DNA from: Didymella arachidicola | Taxonomy: Eukaryota; Ascomycota; Dothideomycetes; Pleosporales; Didymellaceae | DNA length: 64,000 nt | Reading direction: 5' to 3' | NCBI GenBank assembly: GCA_016630955.3 | Contig: CM049992.1 | Span: 1,054,001 to 1,118,000, forward strand | Shown: positions 1 through 11,208 of the stretch, in pieces | How positions within the stretch are numbered: position 1 is the first letter of the stretch | How the letters are laid out: the number at the start of each line of letters is the position of its first letter | Notes under the pieces: generated by a model | Database searches by the model: none | Told to the model about the DNA's origin: nothing | What the model saw: the letters and a program-made list of their open reading frames with translations, nothing else | Position numbers and translations under genes: made by a program

Positions 1-1
1 C

Positions 2-202
2 AAATGCGCTTGCAAAGCACCTGAGAAGCCGGAGATTCTGAGGTCGTACTGGAGTCTCGATAAGAGCAAACTCATTCAATCGGCAGGGGATAAAGAAGCG
101 AAGAGAACACAAGAGAAAAGAAAGGCGGAGATTGCGAAGATGACGAAGTACTGGAGCCTGGACCAGGGGATGCATATTGATGACAAGGGAAGTGTATCAT
201 AA
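2..202 (+). CDS. 3' end of an unknown gene (cut by window edge)
   Basis: An open frame enters from the left edge and ends at a TAA at 200-202, giving the last 66 residues of a protein. The visible tail is lysine-rich and charged, probably helical. It begins with a short Cys-x-Cys stretch and contains the tetrapeptide YWSL twice, about 36 residues apart (SYWSLD, then KYWSLD). I do not recognise a family. The coding call rests on the uninterrupted frame, the charged composition and the internal repeat. A terminal exon or a chance open frame cannot be excluded because the upstream part is missing. Confidence 0.45.
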   Translation, partial: KCACKAPEKPEILRSYWSLDKSKLIQSAGDKEAKRTQEKRKAEIAKMTKYWSLDQGMHIDDKGSVS

Positions 203-2362
203 TTTCATAGTCTCGGCGTCGAGGATGCAGACAGCCACTCTAGCGCAAATCGATATAAGATCTCCACTCGACAAACAACAAAAGTTCTCGGTGAGAGAGT
301 TGTGTCGCGCTCCCGAAGTCCAGGAGTCTCGTGAATGATATGGGTCCGCTCTGACGCTGGCACAATGAGTTTGCAACATTTTGATCAAATCATACTCACA
401 CTTTCACATACGACCATAGGACGTTGAAAACGAGGCTTCCCGTTCGCTCAGCCCTATTTAAGCAACGTACCGGCGGATTAGTAGTTAGGTGGGTGACCTC
501 GAGCGAACACCCGCTGTTGTATGTTCTGTCCGCTCCCTTTTGTTAATTTTCTTTTTCCGCTAGAGGGGTAGCCATATTTGGGTCTAAAATAAAACGTCTA
601 GGCCAAAAGAAGTCAGTTTATTGAGCGCTGTATTCGTGGAAGATTGGCTGGGCAAGATACATGATATTAATGGTGACGATAGGAGCAACGAGTGAACTGC
701 TTCAGTCTCCAACGACTGGATCTGTAGCTGTAATACTAGTGAGTCTGGCTCATCCGAACCACGGGGGACTGAGTCCCAATCTGCCTCGAGCTATCACGGG
801 CGCCTTCACGAGACGGTTTGGAGCAGACAACCTCCCAATGTCAATGCGAATATTGGGTTCGTGCTGTCTGGCTCTTTGCCACGATTACGTTTCATTTGGG
901 TTTATCCGGTCATATAATCTATATATCTAGATTTGGGAGACGGTTGGCTCCATGCTCTGAGGTCAAACTACAACAAGTTAACCCTCAGGCTCGATCACCT
1001 ATATCGTTGACATTACCCTCTCCCCTTTGTATCATAATCACAGAACGTTTGCGATGGGGACTTAGGCAGCGTATGAAGCGGCCTTGTTAACAAGAGTTGC
1101 AGACATAATATATCAGGAATTCCAAGAACAACTGACGGACTTTCAGGCATTGTTCGAGCATCTGAGGCAGGGAGAATGGGATGATGGTTTCAAGAATAGC
1201 TTCAAAACGCGATGACTGTCGCTATGCTCGACTTGATTACAGCTGGCCCCATTCTTGCAGCTGGAAAGAGAAAGAATGCGCTTTAGAACCAAGTCTAGCA
1301 GAGTCTTGCGGATATGAAAGCCCTGTAGGATGACACGGCTAATATGGTACGTCAATCTGAAGCCAAGTTGGTGGTCAATCAACCAGGATCCAAGGCCTCG
1401 ACACGAGCGTGAGGATGAGCACGATCAGAGTGCTGTACGTAGAGTACAGAGACCTCTCTGAACAACAGATCGTCGAAGCTTTGAATACGAACATGAACAG
1501 TTCGGGTTCCAAATGAGATGCTCGAGAGGAACGCGGGTGAAACAGTAGCAAGAGTCGGATCAAAAATCAGGATTATATCATTCTCTTGTCAGTCAACAGT
1601 CATCTACCTCACTTACAGTACATGTTAGGATGACAGCATTAGGGCCGGTAGAAATGAATCCGAAAAGTTTGGAAACATGCACAGAACATGCGCATGAAGT
1701 CAACACAGAAGTGTTCCACCAGGTCAAGATTAGCCTAATCACCTCAAATGCGCGCAGTTTGCCTGGGGAGATAGCGTGGCATAGACAAACAGCTACCGCG
1801 AGGCATGCTCGGAGAGAGTATAAGAAGTGTCACTTCGCCGTTCATGTCGTTCTCCTCGCTCGTGGATCAGCTCCTCTTCTCTCCCAATTTGCAAAGCATC
1901 ATCAACGAACGATCGGATGACGCCCAAAACATCCATCACTGCTGCCGTCCTCACAAAATCGCGCTTCGTCAGCTCTGAAAGACGATATCGATGCTCCTGC
2001 AGTGTATACTGTGACTAAGAGCCGAACTCTGGTCTCTTCTTTGCCAATATCTTGTCGAAGGAAACATGTGAGTGCTAATCATTTTCGAAGACTGGCTCAG
2101 ATCATTGCACGAAAACGTAAGAGTAAGTGGTGCATCAGTCTATTTTGACAGAACTCATGGATCAAGATCTATCGCAGAAGCACCATACCACCAAAATATG
2201 TACGACATAAATGTCAAACCCGGTTGCTTGACCGCAGGAAGCAGCAGCTTCGTGCTTGACAGAATGAATAGAAAGTATCGACAAAAACCCTCCGCCGTTG
2301 ACGAGTCCAGTGTAAGGAATCCCATTGCTCGTAGCCTTCGTCACACTTTGTCAACCACCAAG
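203..2362. other. Intergenic stretch with one decayed coding remnant
   Basis: No complete gene is supported here. The only coding-like signal is the frameshifted remnant at about 1065-1285. The right end (about 2000-2362) is the 3' flank of the AA9 gene. Other open frames are short, lack a proper ATG or overlap with no codon structure. Confidence 0.5.
1065..1285 (+). pseudogene. Frameshifted coding remnant, family unknown
   Basis: Read on the plus strand, 1065-1209 gives a helical, charged frame (for example EFQEQLTDFQALFEHLRQG) that hits a TGA. A one-base shift restores a second coding-like frame, AMTVAMLDLITAGPILAAG, which ends at a TAG near 1284. Together they look like one protein segment broken by a frameshift. 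An in-frame TAG also lies just upstream. I cannot name the family. The call rests on amino-acid composition and the way the two frames abut. Confidence 0.3.
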
Positions 2363-3400
2363 CTACAAGCACTGGCTGTAGTAGTCGTTGGCCTTGGTGC
2401 AGGTAGCGCCAGAAGCGCAGGCAGTGGTGCCAGTATAGCCCTTGCCGCCGCACTGTCCCCACCTGGCCACAGCGGCACCGCCAGTAGAAGGAGCAGCGGC
2501 AGTAGGTGCAGGCTTGACAGCGGTGGCCATAGTGGTGGGCTTAGCGGCAGCAGGGGCAGAGGTAGCGGCCTGCTCGACGGGAGTAGTGCCGCTGCTAGAG
2601 CCAGAGCCGGAGTTACCACCAGTCCAGACGGCAGGGCCGGGCATAGGGAAAGCCTTGCGTCCGTTGTAGATGCTGAAGTTGGCGTAGGCGTCGGTGGCCT
2701 TGTAGGCGCCGGGGAACTGTGCGGTTGTTAATTCATGTTTCATGTGTGATCATCTGTTGCCGCTTACCTTGACTGTAGGGCCGGGAGTGCCGCTGCCGCC
2801 ACCCTGAACCTTAACCTGCATGCAGGAGACGTAGTGCTCAGGCTGGTTGACGTGGGAGCGGTGAACACCGATGTGCTCCATGCGGACGAGGTACTCTCCG
2901 TTGGGAGTATCCTTGGGGATCTTGGCAGCGATCCAGTCACGATTGTAGTCGCACCAGGCGGTGGAGGTGAAGTCACCACCATCGCAGACACCCTCCTCGT
3001 AGATCTTGAACCACTCGCCAGATCCGTCGTAGGTCTTGACGCTGCTGGGAGCCTTGGACATGTAGACGAGACCGGGACCGGGGTGCTGGAACTTAGCACC
3101 GACAGCCAGCTTGAGGCGGACCTCCTCGCCAGCATTGACAGTCAGGACTTCGGTCTTGCCGGCAGAGGCAAAAGCGCCCTGGTTGCAAACGATATCGGGA
3201 CCGTCGACGGTAGAGCCATCACGGATATCGGCAGCGGGGTTCGAGGAGAACTTGATGGGGTTGTACTTGACAGCACGGCTCGACTGGCGAACGTACTTGA
3301 AAGCAGGTTGAGCGGTGCCACCGATGATGTTGGTGTCGAAGAAGTAGTGAGCGGAGGCCACTTGGGCGACGGCAGCGAGGGCGAGGGCGGAAATCTTCAT
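2363..3400 (-). CDS. AA9 lytic polysaccharide monooxygenase with C-terminal CBM1
   Basis: Secreted copper enzyme that oxidatively cleaves cellulose or related glucans. Two exons (3400-2768 and 2716-2363) join across a 51-nt intron (2767-2717, GTAAGC...CAG) to give 328 aa. A signal peptide ends at Ala17, so the mature chain starts with His18, the N-terminal copper-brace histidine. The second copper ligand is His106 in HPGPG and the axial tyrosine is Tyr190 in EHYVSC. Cys72, Cys139, Cys150 and Cys193 fit the family disulfides. A Ser/Thr/Pro/Ala linker leads to a CBM1 cellulose-binding domain (WGQCGG, four Cys, terminal YYSQCL). The position usually occupied by Gln in the AA9 QxY motif reads Glu188. 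The ATG at 3400 is chosen because the signal peptide starts there. Confidence 0.93.
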
Positions 3401-5233
3401 TCTGACCGGGCAGTAATGAATGTCTTGAAGAAGTGAAAAGAGGGTAAAAAATGAATGTAGTGATTGACAAAAGCGAATGTAGTAGCGGTGAGGAATTGGA
3501 ACCTTGCGAGAGCTGAGCGATTCTTATATCCACCAACTCCATGATCTGCTCCAAGCATGTTTACACAGCTCCACGCACAGAGTCAAGCAATCTTGTTTCG
3601 ATGGAGATCCAAGACCAGAGGAAGATGAGGCAGGAGGCGCGTTCAAGGATTCGATACTGTTCTTGGGTACTTTACCATACTCTCGGGGACACTGAAACTT
3701 CTTGGAAGTGTTGTCATGTACAACGGCGTCATTAGCGCCCGCTGTCCCCTGGGCTGGCCCAAGTCTGGTAGCGCTTGGACCTGCTTGTTCATTTGGCGGA
3801 ATTAGTGCAATGATGGCTGTTTCTATCACGCCAAGATTGTGTATGCTTCAGATTTTCAGCCTCCGAGTGACCGCAGCCGTTAGTGCTTCGTTGGCGTGGA
3901 GGCAGACCTACTGAGCGGGTCGTTTCGCTTAATGGCAGGTCTACGCATAACACATTCCATATATTCAGAGTATTTGCTTACTCGTAATTCTCGTCTAGCA
4001 AAGTAGCCAAAGGTCAGCAATAAACAGAGCTTCAGGCCCGCGGCATCCCATAGTAGCATGGGGGAAGTTGCACGAGGCGGCAGAATCTTCTTGAGCATTG
4101 AGCATCGTAACGAACTTCACCACGGCGGAATCCGCAGTGGCTGAAACTCAACCAAACAAGAGTCTTGGAAGGCTAGATTGACTGGCCGTCGACAACAGTA
4201 CACGGATCCAAACGGAACATTCACCGCCACAATCAAACGAGAGTAAGATCCACCACTTGAACACAGGAGGAGTGTCCAGGAGCGCAGCTAGTATCAGAGT
4301 GGAGACCGAGTCTGAGACTGTCATGCAATCGTCCACGGCTCCCGTTGCCAAGGCGGGTTGGTCTACTGCAGGTCAGAGCACCACAGGCGCAAGCGCCCGC
4401 TGTCAGAACGCACCAACAGTATCTTGGGTTCTCACAAAGGCTTCTGGAGGCCTGGAGAAGGGGTCAAGCATCATGAATTTGTCGATTTGCGTTCGGATTA
4501 TACGTAAGGATACTTTTATTTCGTGGTCAAGCGTACTTGCTATTATTTTGTCGATGTTACAGGCGCTTTACTCCACGACGGGAACAGGAGGCCACTCTCA
4601 CTGCAACATCTCCGCTTAACCACGATTCTGCACCATCTGATCCCGGCATCAGCCTCTCGATTTGGGCTTTCATCTTTCGCCCAACTCTCCGAGAATCCTT
4701 AAGGCTAGAACGCTGATATACTCGTCTGTGAGGCTGCCCGGCACAGTCGCAACCAATCATCGAAACTCAATCACCTGCAGTCTGATAACATACTTAGTGC
4801 CGAGGAGATCTTGAAACAGTGGCCAATCTATTCAGATTCGTATGGGAGATTGTCCTAGCAGTCGGCATGTGGAAGTCTCCTGTCAGGTATTACCAATGTT
4901 GGCCGGATGACTACTGCCGTAGCTAGACGTCACAAACGGAACAAACTTTAATTAGGAGCCTGCTACCGAGCCACGCCTATTGTCGAGTCAGGCCTCGTGT
5001 CGCCCCGCGGTGCGTTCATAGCGAGCGAGGACTTGTAAGGTACTGGGTAGTACCTCAGCATCAATTTGGAACACGCTCCGAAAGACCAGCACCGAGAGTG
5101 AAGAAGTCGGAATGCAATCAAAACAATGTAGATCAGGAATCTACGAGTGATTGACGTGAAGTATATGTAGTATGGTGGAGTTGAACTTCCACAGACTCTC
5201 AATCCAAAACTTTTGCGCTGTCTCATAAATAAA
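3401..5233. other. Intergenic, between the divergent AA9 and GH12 genes
   Basis: About 1.8 kb separates the divergently transcribed AA9 and GH12 genes and must hold both promoters. Open frames here start at TTG or GTG codons and show no recognisable domain. I see no RNA gene or repeat. Confidence 0.5.
3533..3538 (-). promoter_or_regulatory. Possible TATA element of the AA9 gene
   Basis: On the minus strand a TATAAG hexamer lies about 135 bp upstream of the AA9 start codon, a plausible core-promoter position. There is no other evidence. Confidence 0.3.
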
Positions 5234-6100
5234 ATGCTTCTTCATACTATCACCTTGGCATTCTTCGCGGCTCTTGCTGTGAGCAGCCCCATCGCCGCCG
5301 ACCCAATTGTGGACCTTGCGCCTCGCCAGGCTGCAACCCTTTGCGATCAGTACGGCTACTACGCCGCCAACGGCTACGAGTTCAACAACAACAACTGGGG
5401 CAAAGGCTCTGCTAGCTCTGGAAGTCAATGTACCACCGTTCGTAGCACTTCGAGCTCTGGTGTCAGCTGGTCCACGACCTGGAACTGGGCGGGTGGACAG
5501 GATAATGTCAAGAGCTATGCCAATGCTGGCAAGCAGTTTGCCAGAGGGCTCAAGATGAACAACATCAAGAGCATGCCCACCAGCATCACGTGGGACTACT
5601 CGAACAGGAACATCCGCGCCAACGTTGCATACGATGTATTCACTGCTGCTGACCCGAACCACGACAAGAGCAGTGGTGATTATGAGTTAATGGTTTGGTG
5701 AGTCTGCTTCAGGTCGAGCATATACCGCCCACTGACGCACTTAGGCTTGCGCGCATTGGCGGCGTCTACCCAATCGGCAGCAAAGTCACCACTGTCAACC
5801 TCGCCGGATTCAATTGGGACCTCTACATCGGCCCCAACGGTTCGATGAAGGTGTTCAGTTTCATCCCAGCGGATGGATCGTGGAAATTCACGTTCAGCGC
5901 CGACCTAAAGGTTTTCTTCAACTACCTCGCTCAGAGCCAGGGGTACCCCATCAATAACCAGAACCTGATCGGTAAGTCCTCCGAATGACTGCTCATATAC
6001 CGTACTGACTTTTACAGTCATGCAGCAGGGTACCGAGCCCTTCACTGGCGCTCAAACTACTTTCACGGTATCGAGCTACTCGGCCAGCGTGAACGTTTGA
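5234..6100 (+). CDS. GH12 endoglucanase / xyloglucanase, secreted
   Basis: Secreted glycoside hydrolase family 12 enzyme that cleaves beta-1,4-glucan or xyloglucan. Three exons (5234-5697, 5745-5971, 6018-6100) with introns of 47 and 46 nt give 257 aa, normal for the family. The start is the ATG at 5234 in an A-rich context, directly followed by a hydrophobic signal peptide (LLHTITLAFFAALAV) and a short propeptide ending PRQ. The catalytic nucleophile is Glu151 in DYELMVW and the acid/base is Glu237 in GTEPFTG, both hallmark GH12 motifs. The early aromatic segment WNWAGG also fits. It faces away from the AA9 gene across 1.8 kb, so the two wall-degrading genes are neighbours but not a simple divergent pair. 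Confidence 0.93.
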
Positions 6101-6390
6101 GCCTTGTCGCCGAGCAAAGGAAAGCGTGCACGAATATCTGTTTCATGTACCGAGGGTATGGTCCGGGAATTACGAGGTCCAAGTGATCGCCGGTTACAAG
6201 CAAATTGATCTTGATACCAAATATGGCCCGGATCTTTTCTTTTACATACATTTTGGAAAGCCTAGGCAGGGAATTGTGAACGAAATACGATGTGTGTTTG
6301 TCGAATGCTATCCGTCGCGAGCCCCAGACACAATGAGAAACTCTTGATGTTCTACGGAAGCCTCACAATTTTGTGGAAGCTTTTGCCAGC

Positions 6391-6424
6391 CCAGCCACCC
6401 GCTTCCGCCAGCTACCCGCTTCCG
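6391..6424. repeat. 17-bp tandem duplication
   Basis: Two adjacent 17-bp units (6391-6407 and 6408-6424), both based on CCAGCYACCCGCTTCCG, differ at one base. Confidence 0.7.
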
Positions 6425-7065
6425 CGTTCATACCCGTGTGGTGATCTCAACTATCCGCGGATCTCGCATCCCGTCAAACTTTGCCGTCTTGGACCTTCCG
6501 GCAGCTATCCACAATTGATTCCTGTAATTAAAGACAAACATGCCCCAACTGATGCATGCCATTGTGAGCTGTGCTACAAGCATCCTTCGGGAGAACAGCC
6601 CGAATACTTCCAGCAGAGCCAAGGCCGGCGGCATCAGAGCACCACGAGAAGATTCTGTCAGTTAATGAGCAAGGGTCACCGTGCTCCCGACATCGTCTCA
6701 CTACTCTCGTCGATAATGACTGCATCGAAAACCTCAGGGGCCCTGCCTTTCTCGACCCGATCGACCAATGCCGCGAGCGGATCAGCTCGCATTGGTCCTT
6801 GAGCCAACGCACTATGCTCAACACCGGCGCAAGGAAGAGACGACAGGATTTGTCCGCTTAGTCTGCACACCTCCAATCGAGCGTTTGAACTCGGTTCCGG
6901 TGCTCGACTGTGCCGACACGAGGGATGATGCCATCTGTGACACGGCACCAACTCGACAGTTTGGTGCTTGAGTCGCGAAGAGCTATCGAATCGGTGGATT
7001 TGGTCTGTATTGTCCATTAACTTTCTGCAGAGGCTTGAGCCATCAGCCTGAAGTGGCCAAGCAGT

Positions 7066-7303
7066 GTAAGCAACGACAAAGCGGTGTACCGAAGAAGTAG
7101 GACACTTTAAATCAGCAAGGGCAAAATACGATATTAAATTGTGCGCGTTCGGCCACGACATCGACCATCGCTGTTGTGACCTACACCGTAAATTCGTCAC
7201 AATGGAGGCTATTGCCCACACAACTCGGAGAATCGAAGCTGCACTTCCTAAGGTCAATGACAACACCGTCTTTGAATCCATTCTGACCACCACATATTCC
7301 TAG
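7066..7303 (+). pseudogene. Coding-like 3' remnant, family unknown
   Basis: A plus-strand frame opens after a TAA near 7063 and runs to a TAG at 7301-7303. It passes through segments such as AKYDIKLCAFGHDIDHRCC and FVTMEAIAHTTRRIEAALPK, with ordinary protein composition. There is no upstream start, although an internal ATG lies at 7202. It could be the last exon of a gene whose other parts have decayed. The opposite strand is also open here, so strand assignment is uncertain. Confidence 0.25.
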
Positions 7304-7777
7304 CATGTACTCCATGAAACATGCGAACTTGCACTGCGATACTTAGGTATTCACCCCTTTCACGGCCAGCTGCGGTCAGAGATCACTCGTTGGGATTCAC
7401 GAGATTCGGTGCCGGCGTTGTTGGCCCGGCGCTATCCTTCACGATTGTATCCCCCTGAAAGATCTAGATATACAAGTTTGTATGGGTGGTGGACGTGAAT
7501 GTTGCAACATTAAATTCCGGTTCCAACATATCATGTCAGTCATCTTGCGTTGGGCAGCTTGCTCGTGGTGACTGGACATGACATATCAGCAGCGATTCAG
7601 TCTGTGTTCAGCACGATGGCCTTGCAATGCGATTGTCTTGAAGCTTCGAGCGGCAGATGTCACTCACATTGCGGCTTGATCTACCGCGCAACACTCACAG
7701 ACACAAGTAGTTCAGAACGCGTGTACTACCGGTAAACAGTTTACATATGGCGGCCACGCCTCCCTTGGACAAATATC

Positions 7778-9556
7778 TCAGAATGTACTTCCTCTTGTCA
7801 AATCACCTGTCCAGCTCCTCTTCCCCTTCCCCAACCCATCAACACTCTCATTCCCTACCCTCCTAATTCTCAACTCGCCCTTCGGGACTTCCAACATGCT
7901 CCCACTCGCAGTCAGTCTTTCCCTCAGCTCTTCTTCCTCTAACACATCCGTTTCAGGCCCCAGCTCTTCTCTCACCGCAGCAGCAAGATCAAGCACGCTG
8001 CGCAACAACCCTGGTCTACGCCCACTTTTGTATATGCGTGATCCTCGGTGCGTGTCCAGCCACATGGCAATCATAATAAAAGACCAGATGAAGTTGAAAA
8101 TGGAGACCATGAACAGAAAGATATAGGAAAAACCCCACTGGTAAGTTTCAGAAGGTTTGCAGGAACTGTGTGAACGGACCCAAGATGAGTTGTATGAGGA
8201 TCCATATCGACCGCCGATACTGTATTGCTGCTCTCGGGGAGCGACCAGGTCGCGCAGTGGTTTGCCTGTTGACACGGGTACCTCGACGATCATGGTTTCG
8301 TTGAGGGTCCAAATGGCGTTTTCGAATTCCCAGTTGACTCCGGGGTCAATTGCATGTAGCCTCATTCGTATTCCTGAGCCATCGTCTCCTCCTTCTTCAA
8401 CTGGTCGCGTGCCAGACCAGGTGTATGTGAGCGTTTTGTTCGCTGTTTCATATCTCGAAATGATTGGACACCAGTCAGAAGAGCCGACAGATTCTTTATC
8501 GGCACTATTCAAAAAGACCTGACCACTCTGAGCCAAGAGGTTCTCGGCGACCCGCGATGCGTCTACCGTAGGCAGCTTGACTTTCTTGCTTGACAGAGCC
8601 CGCTGTCAGACCAAAGCTTGCGAACTAATAGCAAACTCTGACATGATTGGAGTTTCAGGCGTCCGCTTTCTCGAGGTGTTCAGGTCTTTTGGAAAGGCAC
8701 AATGGAAATACTTACAATCGTCGATCGTACGGACCAGTGTCTGGTCCTCGGCGGTCACATAAAAGAAGCCGGCGTCAAAACCAATGCTAAGGCCACCACT
8801 CTGGACGGTTCGTACGATCTCGTCGACCTTGCTCTACTCCACTAGATCATGGTTCCTATCCTCCACGTACGGCTCATACGTTGTGATGTACCCCGTCATA
8901 GCAGCCATCAGTGTCGGGAAAGACAGCACGTACAAAGTTGAGACAAACATGCTGGCCATGGCCAGCCACCTAGAAAACCTTGTCCAGCCCCTGTCCCCTA
9001 AGCAAAGAAACTCCTTCGCCGCGACCCCTAACATACTCCAACTCGTTGTCTGCAGCGCGACCGTTGAGTACATCTTGTAACTCGCCCTCCACCGCTCGAG
9101 GTGAAACACAAGCCACTCGTTGAATACAACCCAATTGATCCACGCAAGGCCCATCTGGCCGCCTCGTCCAATAAGCAGATCCCACGCGATGTCGATAACT
9201 TTGACCTGCGTGAACGTCATGCTCCCAAAACTCAAGTTTGGCGTGAAAAAATAAGTGCTATCCATAATGCGCCAGGTTGCCCCCGCAGCTTCTTTCCAAA
9301 GCCCGTTGGGATAGCAAGAGCGACCGCGGATGTAATTTTGGGATACCATCTCGGCGATAGCGCTGAGTAAGACAATGGGCACAAGTGAGAGAGGCAGCAG
9401 CAAGGCTACAAAGAAGATACGCCATGGGAAGCCTTGAAATTTTGACTGCAGTGTGCTGTGAAGCTGGACTTCGGGCGCGCTGGTGGACAAGGTACGGTTG
9501 GTGTTGACGTCTAGCAGCGCAATGCCAGCGGTATGTTCATCTTTGCGCATTGACAT
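7778..9556 (-). pseudogene. Fungal multi-pass membrane protein gene with an in-frame stop
   Basis: Starts at the ATG at 9556 (upstream codons are not ATG). The first block runs 9556-8837 and encodes two membrane segments (around WRIFFVALLLPLSLVP and FVSTLYVLSFPTLMAA) and MTGY. It then meets TAG at 8836-8834. The same frame continues coding for 40 more codons to a good donor at 8715 (GTAAGT). The next exon (from about 8580 or 8562, acceptor uncertain) runs to 7778 and adds a third membrane segment, a helical domain and a LEEEEL motif. The overall plan matches a widespread uncharacterised fungal membrane-protein type. No GT-AG intron of normal length removes the TAG, so this copy looks truncated or pseudogenised, unless it is a sequence error. 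Confidence 0.65.
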
Positions 9557-10101
9557 TGTGGATTCGCTACCGTGTGTAAAGCATCCTAGGTTTGTTGTAA
9601 GAGACACACTTTGTGGTGCGTTCGCGCGTTGAGGTCATTGTCAGCTTCAGGCGTCCCGCGATCGTCGATGACTCGAAGTGTTGCAGCCAAGCGAGGCGCA
9701 GCAACGGTTTCACATTCTCCACGCTTAACTTTAAGTGAATTCCAAGAAAATCGCAGAGGGTAAATACAGTATCCGAAAATTGTGTGGTAAGACTCAGTAT
9801 CGTCAATACGCAACAGCAACCCTGATAGATTGCACATAAGGCAATACTGTCGTAAGCACCAAAGTTAGGAATGTAAGATCGCTGTAGTACACTATGTCAA
9901 GTGGCTGGTTGGAGACTACTAGCTAGGGTAGGAAGCAAAAGTCGACAGTGAGGAGTTTTTCGCGTGCATGTGTGTACCTCGTGTGGTAATCGTCATAAAT
10001 TCATCGCTCGAAAGGTATCTACAGAAATCGCCAACATCCTCACGATCATCCCCGTTCCATCAAGTTACACCTACAACGAGTTCATAACCAGGTGGTACTA
10101 T
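9557..10101. other. Intergenic
   Basis: About 0.5 kb between the membrane-protein locus and the 3' end of the deuterolysin gene. It carries only short frames without domains. Nothing notable was seen. Confidence 0.5.
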
Positions 10102-11208
10102 CTAGCAGTTGACGTAGATAGCGTTAGCGTACAGAGCGTACGAATCAGCATTGTTCAGAGCCTGCGTCGTGGTCAAACGGGATGCAGCAGAGTATCCGTA
10201 ACCAAGATCGTCAGTACCAGGGCTGTACACGCTGTTAGCGTGGGTCTCCTCATGAAGGACAGTAGTGGCCTGATCCTGAGCGTGGCAAGTCGAAGAGACA
10301 GCGGGGAGTTCGGAGAAGAAGATGGGGCAGTAGGTGATGTAGCTGGTCGAGGGGACTGTGTAGGCGAGAACATTGGACGAGCAACCGTTGTACTGATCAT
10401 CGCAGTTGGTAGTAGTGGTGGAAGAGGTGCTGCCGCAATCGCGGGCAACAGCGGTCAGGCGAGCTGAGACTGTGTTCTTGGTGGAGGTAGCAGCCGACTT
10501 GAAGTAGGTGCTGAGCTTGGTGCCAGCGGCGGCTGCGGACGCAGCAGAGGTGGCGAGCTTGTTACAGTTGGAAAGGGCAGTGCGTACGGCAGTGAGCTTG
10601 GTACCAGTACAACTGGACTTGACAGATGATCGCTTCGACAGGTCAAGAGCCTTGGTGACCTGAGCTGCCTGAGCGCCATCGACAGTGATGGTCAGCTTCT
10701 CGGAGTCGTATGGCAGAGTACCAGACAACTCAGTGGAGTTCTCCTCGGCAAAGGGGATCAAGCCAGAAGCGAAGACCTCGAAATCACCGCCCTCAGTGAG
10801 CGAGTGGAGAGCAGCAGCCTCAACAGTGACCTCCTTGGTCTCTCCAGCCTTGAGAGCAACGAAGTCCTCAGCAGCCAGGCCGCTGGTCAGAAGACGAAGC
10901 TTGATACCCTCGAAGGGAACCTTAATGGCTTGGGAGTGTTAGCTTGTAGGTTGTCAAAGAAACTAGAGACACTTACAACCAGCAGCAGCGTAGACCTGGA
11001 CTTTCTCGACGGGAGCAACTTCGTCCAAGAAGGTACCCTTGCTGAGAAGGTTCAGAGCCTTCTCACCATTGTTGGTGACGGCTATCTTGACCTCAGAGTT
11101 ACCAACACTCTCGAGCTTAATGCTGAGGGGAGTGTCACGCTTGTTGAAATCAACAGAGGCAGCGGAGACGACAGCGGCCAAGGCAGCGACGGAGAGTTGA
11201 AACTTCAT
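10102..11208 (-). CDS. Deuterolysin, M35 zinc metalloprotease (secreted)
   Basis: Secreted acid/neutral metalloprotease of the aspzincin family. Two exons (11208-10977 and 10928-10102) joined across a 48-nt intron (10976-10929, GTAAGT...AAG) give 352 aa. A signal peptide (MKFQLSVAALAAVVSAA) is followed by a prodomain of about 150 residues, with a KR site near the start and another before the catalytic part. The mature domain carries HEETH at about residues 306-310 (two zinc His and the catalytic Glu) and GTDD, the aspartate ligand motif that defines aspzincins, then the usual tyrosine-rich tail. Cysteine content fits the family. The ATG at 11208 is chosen because the signal peptide begins there; the upstream in-frame extension is 5' UTR. 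Confidence 0.94.

Larger units (their letters stand above)
6101..7777. other. Intergenic with possible coding remnants
   Basis: No intact gene is supported. A 17-bp direct tandem repeat lies at 6391-6424 and a coding-like plus-strand tail at about 7066-7303. A long minus-strand frame (7293-6676) overlaps that tail but has no family signature. Confidence 0.45.

Noticed and set aside
2072..2731. 219-aa plus-strand frame opposite the AA9 CBM1 exon
   Set aside because: Antisense shadow of the Ser/Ala/Gly-rich linker; the minus strand carries clear CBM1 motifs.
4148..4619. Frames on both strands between AA9 and GH12
   Set aside because: Starts are TTG codons and neither shows family motifs.
6676..7293. 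205-aa minus-strand open frame
   Set aside because: Starts at GTG, has no recognisable motif and overlaps a coding-like frame on the other strand.
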